Of a DNA stretch of 17,765 bases, positions 13,768 to 17,765 are shown one piece after another. Every line of letters starts with the position of its first letter. Position 1 is the stretch's first letter. The position numbers were made by a program, and so were the translations under genes. The DNA comes from Nitrospirota bacterium (GTDB lineage: Bacteria > Nitrospirota > Thermodesulfovibrionia > Thermodesulfovibrionales > Magnetobacteriaceae). The stretch lies in assembly GCA_015232165.1 (NCBI GenBank), contig JADGAE010000004.1, forward strand, positions 1 through 17,765, read 5' to 3'. The notes beneath the pieces were generated by a model, which saw nothing but the letters and a program-made list of their open reading frames with translations, did no database searches and was not told where the DNA came from.

Positions 13768-14706
13768 ATGAGATATTCCAAGCATTTTCAAAACAGAATA
13801 AACTGCACCGATTCGGATGCCGTGTTTAATTACTTGATTGAAACGCTAAAAGACACCATCCACCGATGGGACTACTTTGTCAATTGGGGTAAGGTCTTTG
13901 AAAATGTGAAGGACATAGAGGTCTCTTTAAACACCATGAATTACTTAATCGGCAAGGAGGATATTGAGGCCGAATTTTCGTTCCTTTTGAGACAACAACC
14001 GGCCATCTCCGTGGTCATTCCGATCCTGATAGGCTTACGGCAGAACGATTTCAAGATACTGTCTGATTTTAGCACTATTGATTTCTCATACAAACAATAC
14101 TCCTTTGTTGGCAGAGCCATAATGACGGATGATGATGTTGCAGATGTGGTTGAATTTGCGCGATCTGTTGGATTGCTCGACTTCCTGAAGAACCGGAAGA
14201 TAAAAAACCTCGTCGATTATGTTATCGGCGTTGAGGTTGGGCTGGATTCCAACGGGAGGAAGAATCGAAGCGGCACGGAGATGGAGGACATCGTTGAGAG
14301 TTTCGTCGTAGACATTTGTACAAGGAACGGCCTTGAATACATAAAACAAGCAACGGCTGCAAAGATCAAAGACAAGTGGGGGCTAAGACTGGTTGTCGAC
14401 AAGTCATCACGGATAATAGACTTTGCCCTGTACAACAAGGGTAAGCTCTATCTGGTCGAGACAAATTTTTACAGTGTCGGTGGCTCAAAGCTGAAGTCAA
14501 CCGCCGGCGAATACAGGACGATACACGATTTCTGGAAGCAAAACGGTTATGGCTTTATATGGATCACGGATGGTATGGGGTGGCGTGCAACAACATTGCC
14601 ACTGCAGGAGACGTTCAACCACATAGACTATGTCTTAAACCTGGATATGGTCGCCCATAAGTTATTGGAAGACATTGTTATAAGCACTTCCATAGACGTG
14701 GAGTGA
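13768..14706 (+). CDS. DpnII-like type II restriction endonuclease
   Basis: A 312-residue protein of the DpnII/MboI-like group (DpnII itself is about 290 residues), which cuts unmethylated DNA. Seen directly: a helical N-terminal half; GLDSNGRKNRSGTEMEDIVE (158-177) with acidic residues E171/E173; the nuclease core RIIDFALYNKGKLYLVETNFYS (215-236) with D218 and E231; GGSKLKSTAGEYRTI (238-252) with K241; and a closing ITDGMGWRAT (266-275). This is the PD-(D/E)xK fold, with ETN in place of the usual ExK, as I recall for DpnII-type enzymes. No Shine-Dalgarno is visible. Its gene is 395 bp after the methyltransferase and converges on the glcD-like gene, the stops being only 5 bp apart. DpnII-like does not prove GATC cutting, since the partner methyltransferase is not Dam-like. 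Confidence 0.85.
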   Translation: MRYSKHFQNRINCTDSDAVFNYLIETLKDTIHRWDYFVNWGKVFENVKDIEVSLNTMNYLIGKEDIEAEFSFLLRQQPAISVVIPILIGLRQNDFKILSDFSTIDFSYKQYSFVGRAIMTDDDVADVVEFARSVGLLDFLKNRKIKNLVDYVIGVEVGLDSNGRKNRSGTEMEDIVESFVVDICTRNGLEYIKQATAAKIKDKWGLRLVVDKSSRIIDFALYNKGKLYLVETNFYSVGGSKLKSTAGEYRTIHDFWKQNGYGFIWITDGMGWRATTLPLQETFNHIDYVLNLDMVAHKLLEDIVISTSIDVE

Positions 14707-14711
14707 ACGCC

Positions 14712-16082
14712 TTATCCCTCCGGGGGGAATATCTTGCCGGGGTTTAGGATGTTTGTTGGGTCGAAGAGGTTTTTAATCCCCTTCATCAGGTCTATGTTTA
14801 TCATGTCCAGTTCCATGTCAATGTACTTGGCCTTTGTCAGACCGATGCCGTGCTCACCCGATAGAGTGCCGCCGAGGCTCAGGGTCAACTCAAACAACTG
14901 TCTGACGACTTTTTGGGCCTTTTCAAAACTCTCCTTGTCGCCTTTGTCGGTCATGATGTTTACGTGGATGTTGCCATCTCCGGCGTGCCCAAAACACGCA
15001 ATAGGAATGTCGTGCTTTTCGGACAACTGTTCTATCCCCATCAGTAGCGCCGGCACCTTGCTTATGGGGACTACCACGTCTTCGTTTATCTTCGTCGGAC
15101 TTATCTTGTACAGAGCGGGTGAGATACTCCGCCGCGCATCCCACAGAAACTCGCGCGACTGACTCTCCACGGCAACCTTGATCTTGCCGCCAAACTCGTT
15201 GCATATGTTTGAGATCACCTCGGCCTCCTTAGCTATAGCCCTGCGATTGCCGTCAACCTCGATCAGCAGCAACGCGTCTATGTCCTCGGGAAACCCCACC
15301 TGCTTCAAACGATTAACCGCAAACAGCGTCAACTTGTCCATCAGCTCAAGCGTGCGCGGAATGATGCCCGAGGCAATTATCTTTGCAACCGCCCTACCGG
15401 TGTCCTCAACACCAGAGAAGGCCGACAACATCGTCACTATGCTGTCAGGCTTGGGCAACACCTTTAAACGAATCTTGCTTATAGTAGCAAGTGTCCCCTC
15501 GGAGCCAACCAACAACCTGGTCATGTCGTAGCCCACAACGCCCTTTGACGTCTTAACACCGGTGTTTATCACCCTACCATCTGGCAGCACTGCCTCTAAC
15601 TGCATCACGTAATCGCGCGTAACCCCGTACTTGACCGCGCGCGGCCCCCCGGCATTTTCGGCCACGTTGCCACCGATGGTACAGATGTTCAGACTGGCCG
15701 GATCGGGGGGATAGAAGTATCCCTTCTCCTCAAGCTCTATCTGCAACAAGCCGTTTATGACCCCGGGTTCAACCACCACATTGAGGTTTTCGACATCCAG
15801 CTCTATAATACGATTCATCTTTTCCAGACTCATCAGTATTGCGTTGGTCATCGGCACTGACCCGCCCGTCATACCTGTGCCGGCCCCGCGGGGTATCAGC
15901 CTGTAGCTGTTTTCATAGGCAAATCGCGTTATCTTTACGATATCCGTGGTGTTTTGCGGCCATACCACTGCTGCGGGCGTAATGTCTACACCGGAGGCAT
16001 CGTAGCCGTAACACAACAAGACCTCCTTGTCCGTGGAGTACTTGTCATCGGCAAGCACCTTGCTTAGGCTCTTGATTCCCAT
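14712..16082 (-). CDS. glcD: FAD-linked oxidase, GlcD/D-lactate dehydrogenase type
   Basis: A flavoprotein of the FAD_binding_4 / FAD-oxidase_C family that oxidises 2-hydroxy acids such as glycolate or D-lactate. The 456-residue length is typical of GlcD. Seen directly: the FAD pyrophosphate-binding loop PRGAGTGMTGGSVP (64-77); VVVEPGV; FYPPDPAS followed by TIGGNVAENAGGPRAVKYG; LLVGSEGTLATISKIRL; and in the C-terminal half CFGHAGDGNIHVN (His and Asp near the substrate) and LSGEHGIGLTKAKY. No FeS partner gene (glcF-like) is adjacent: the neighbour upstream is a divergent vWA gene and downstream a nuclease in convergent orientation. Substrate cannot be fixed from sequence. The start ATG (16080-16082) lacks a Shine-Dalgarno, and a TATAAT (16091-16096 complement) is 8 nt upstream. 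Confidence 0.93.
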   Translation of the reverse strand: MGIKSLSKVLADDKYSTDKEVLLCYGYDASGVDITPAAVVWPQNTTDIVKITRFAYENSYRLIPRGAGTGMTGGSVPMTNAILMSLEKMNRIIELDVENLNVVVEPGVINGLLQIELEEKGYFYPPDPASLNICTIGGNVAENAGGPRAVKYGVTRDYVMQLEAVLPDGRVINTGVKTSKGVVGYDMTRLLVGSEGTLATISKIRLKVLPKPDSIVTMLSAFSGVEDTGRAVAKIIASGIIPRTLELMDKLTLFAVNRLKQVGFPEDIDALLLIEVDGNRRAIAKEAEVISNICNEFGGKIKVAVESQSREFLWDARRSISPALYKISPTKINEDVVVPISKVPALLMGIEQLSEKHDIPIACFGHAGDGNIHVNIMTDKGDKESFEKAQKVVRQLFELTLSLGGTLSGEHGIGLTKAKYIDMELDMINIDLMKGIKNLFDPTNILNPGKIFPPEG

Positions 16083-16090
16083 CGGTTACT

Positions 16091-16096
16091 ATTATA
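16091..16096 (-). promoter_or_regulatory. -10-like TATAAT very close to the glcD-like start
   Basis: A perfect TATAAT on the minus strand ends 8 nt before the ATG at 16082, so a transcript from it would begin 2-3 nt before or at the start codon. No good -35 lies at 16-18 nt upstream. The 95-nt gap to the divergent vWA gene is AT-rich, so a chance match is possible. Confidence 0.3.
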
Positions 16097-16177
16097 TACC
16101 TTTTGATGAGTTTTGTGATATAGTATTTGAACGGTATGTATTAAATATATAAAAAAACATATGGGGGAATTATCGAC

Positions 16178-17765
16178 ATGAAGAAGGTATTTTTTGTCAT
16201 TTGTATTACCCTTGTTTCATTGGCACTGGCAGGGGGGCAGGAACAGGGTAATGTCAGCATGGACATATCCGCAATTGACACCAAGAACTCCGGGGCTTTG
16301 CAGGCTGTCATTGATGTACACGATCAACGCGGCAAGGGCACACAGGGGCTAAAGGCTAACAACTTCACACTGACCGTCGGTGACAAAAAGAGCAAAGGCA
16401 CCGCGTTACAAAAAAAGTATGAAGAACCGCTCTCCATCATCCTTGCCGTGGATGTCAGCGGTAGCATGAGCGGCGTTGCCCTCTCTGATACGAAAAAGTA
16501 TCTCTCCAACCTCGTACATCAACTCGGCGATGACAACCATATAATGCTCCTGACCTTTGGTGGCGAAATCAAGAACGTCGTGTCCTTCACCCAGAATCGC
16601 GACCTCATCTACAGTCAGATAGACGGTTTAAAGGCAGTTGAGAAAAAGACCATCCTTTATCAGGCGGTGATAGACGCCATAAAGGCAGCCTCCGGTGCGC
16701 CCACCTCCAGGACGGCCATCCTGACAATAACCGACGGCAAGGACGAACACAGCCATCTCAACGAGCAGGATGTCTTAAACACGGTGGAAAGCTCCTATGT
16801 CCCCATTTATACGATAGCCCTGGGGAGGTATAAACACATAGATGCCATCAAGAAAATATCCGACCTAAGCGGCGGCTACTTCCTACTCTCTCCCAACCAC
16901 AATGAGATCGTTCAGTTGAGCAAGATCATTTCGGACATCGTTGATCTCAAGTATATCGTTGACTTTGACCTCACACTCCCAACGGGTAAACACACCGGTG
17001 TGGTCAACTTAACTTACATGGGCAAGGAGCTGAGTGCACAGAAGGAGTTTACCGTATCAACCACCCCGATTGCCACCGCAGCAAAGACAACCGCCGCCGG
17101 CGTCACAACGACCACACCGGCAGTGGAGCTTGTATCGCAGAACAAATGGTCAGACAACAGGCTGACGGTTGCGTTGCTGCTGCTCCTTGGGTTGTCTACC
17201 CTGTGTAATGTCTTGTTGGTACTGGGGATGCTGAGAAGACCAAAGGTGTCCTTCCCACCAAACGTGTCAACGACAATAGATGATATCAAGCGTCAGATTG
17301 ACGCCATTGAGGGTAAGGTATCAGAGGATATACCCCAAGTCCCGTTTGAAGAGATTATCCGTAAGCTCAACGACGCAGACGGCAAGATAACGGCCCTTAC
17401 CGTTGAAATTAGGGGGCTGCCCAATGAAGACGTAAGTCCGTTCCTTGGGCATATCGAGAGAGAGTTGGACAAAATGGCGGCGACCACGGGCATGGTATCG
17501 GAGAGGATGGCGGCAATGGATACGGGCATACATGGTATTGCCAAAGACCTGGCAACGACAAGTGACAAGTTGCCTGCAGTGGGTACATCAATAGCCGAAA
17601 TGGCAGAAATGGTGCAACGGAACATAAAAGGTCTCAGTAAAGAGATCACGGCCGTCAAGGACGGCATCTCCGGGGACAAGAGTGATTCCCTTGACAGGTT
17701 TTCAAAGAGACTGGATGAGATCGAGACGTTTATCGCCAAGACCAACGACACATCAAGCCAAAAGA
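16178..17765 (+). CDS. Membrane-anchored von Willebrand factor A domain protein (3' end outside window)
   Basis: The frame is open from the ATG at 16178 through the window end (529 codons seen). GGGGGA (16163-16168) lies 9 nt before the ATG. Residues 1-18 form a signal peptide (MKKVFFVICITLVSLALA, ALA cleavage site). Residues about 25-80 may be a small beta domain. The vWA domain (about 84-255) has the metal-ion site DVSGSMS (92-98), a Thr near 158 (KKTILYQAV) and TDGKDEHS (186-192), and IYTIALG near its end. Residues 292-325 are a Thr/Ala-rich linker. Residues 330-351 (TVALLLLLGLSTLCNVLLVL) are one membrane helix followed by RRPK, so the vWA domain should be periplasmic. The remaining 175 or more residues are helical and likely coiled coil (IDDIKRQIDAIEGKV; RFSKRLDEIETFIAK). 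Resembles surface or adaptor vWA proteins in general layout. Not a recognised named family. Confidence 0.85.
   Translation, partial: MKKVFFVICITLVSLALAGGQEQGNVSMDISAIDTKNSGALQAVIDVHDQRGKGTQGLKANNFTLTVGDKKSKGTALQKKYEEPLSIILAVDVSGSMSGVALSDTKKYLSNLVHQLGDDNHIMLLTFGGEIKNVVSFTQNRDLIYSQIDGLKAVEKKTILYQAVIDAIKAASGAPTSRTAILTITDGKDEHSHLNEQDVLNTVESSYVPIYTIALGRYKHIDAIKKISDLSGGYFLLSPNHNEIVQLSKIISDIVDLKYIVDFDLTLPTGKHTGVVNLTYMGKELSAQKEFTVSTTPIATAAKTTAAGVTTTTPAVELVSQNKWSDNRLTVALLLLLGLSTLCNVLLVLGMLRRPKVSFPPNVSTTIDDIKRQIDAIEGKVSEDIPQVPFEEIIRKLNDADGKITALTVEIRGLPNEDVSPFLGHIERELDKMAATTGMVSERMAAMDTGIHGIAKDLATTSDKLPAVGTSIAEMAEMVQRNIKGLSKEITAVKDGISGDKSDSLDRFSKRLDEIETFIAKTNDTSSQK

Noticed and set aside
13405..13791. 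128-residue minus-strand ORF, and a 79-residue plus-strand ORF at 13385-13624
   Set aside because: Both cross the dispersed repeats between the restriction-modification genes; their peptides are translations of palindromic repeat sequence.

Overview
The window is about 17.8 kb of an anaerobe-like Gram-negative bacterial chromosome of roughly 48% GC. Signal peptides, lipoboxes, FlgO-type envelope proteins and the family of the long response regulator (also seen in Acidobacteria, Myxococcota, Desulfobacterota and Nitrospirota) suggest a deep-branching diderm. Nitrospirota or Desulfobacterota is my best guess. This is inference only; there is no rRNA or other direct marker.

Layout. (1) 1-2241, plus strand: the C-terminal third of DNA polymerase III alpha (dnaE), then accA. 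A strong hairpin at the end of accA can terminate transcription in both directions. (2) 2308-8135, minus strand: a co-directional group read fmdB-like zinc ribbon -> long response regulator -> valS -> nadC, with nadC only 2 nt behind valS. A 30-bp tandem repeat lies between the first two genes. (3) 8136-8869: a 734-bp non-coding stretch. It holds the fmdB promoter, a complete 290-bp MITE-like element (16-bp terminal inverted repeats, perfect 10-bp target duplication), a terminator-like hairpin and a second palindromic repeat. (4) 8870-10069: tyrS, whose promoter-like sequence lies so close to the ATG that the mRNA may be leaderless. (5) 10165-11832: a compact three-gene envelope operon, with a Tyr/Pro-rich lipoprotein and two adjacent, diverged FlgO-domain proteins. 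(6) 11924-14706: a restriction-modification module. Its DNA methyltransferase has an N-terminal HTH and appears internally duplicated with a decayed second half. Its DpnII-like endonuclease is separated from it by 395 bp of dispersed palindromic repeats. (7) 14712-16082, minus strand: a GlcD-type FAD-linked oxidase. (8) 16178 to the right edge, plus strand: a secreted-then-anchored von Willebrand A protein with one membrane helix and a long helical cytoplasmic tail, cut by the window end.

Housekeeping genes (dnaE, accA, nadC, valS, tyrS) form the backbone. The accessory content is the FlgO-like operon, the restriction-modification module and the repeats. The points most worth a second look are the methyltransferase with a decayed internal copy, the intact MITE-like element, the paired FlgO-domain lipoprotein operon, the acidic response-regulator linker with repeated helical motifs, and the vWA membrane protein.
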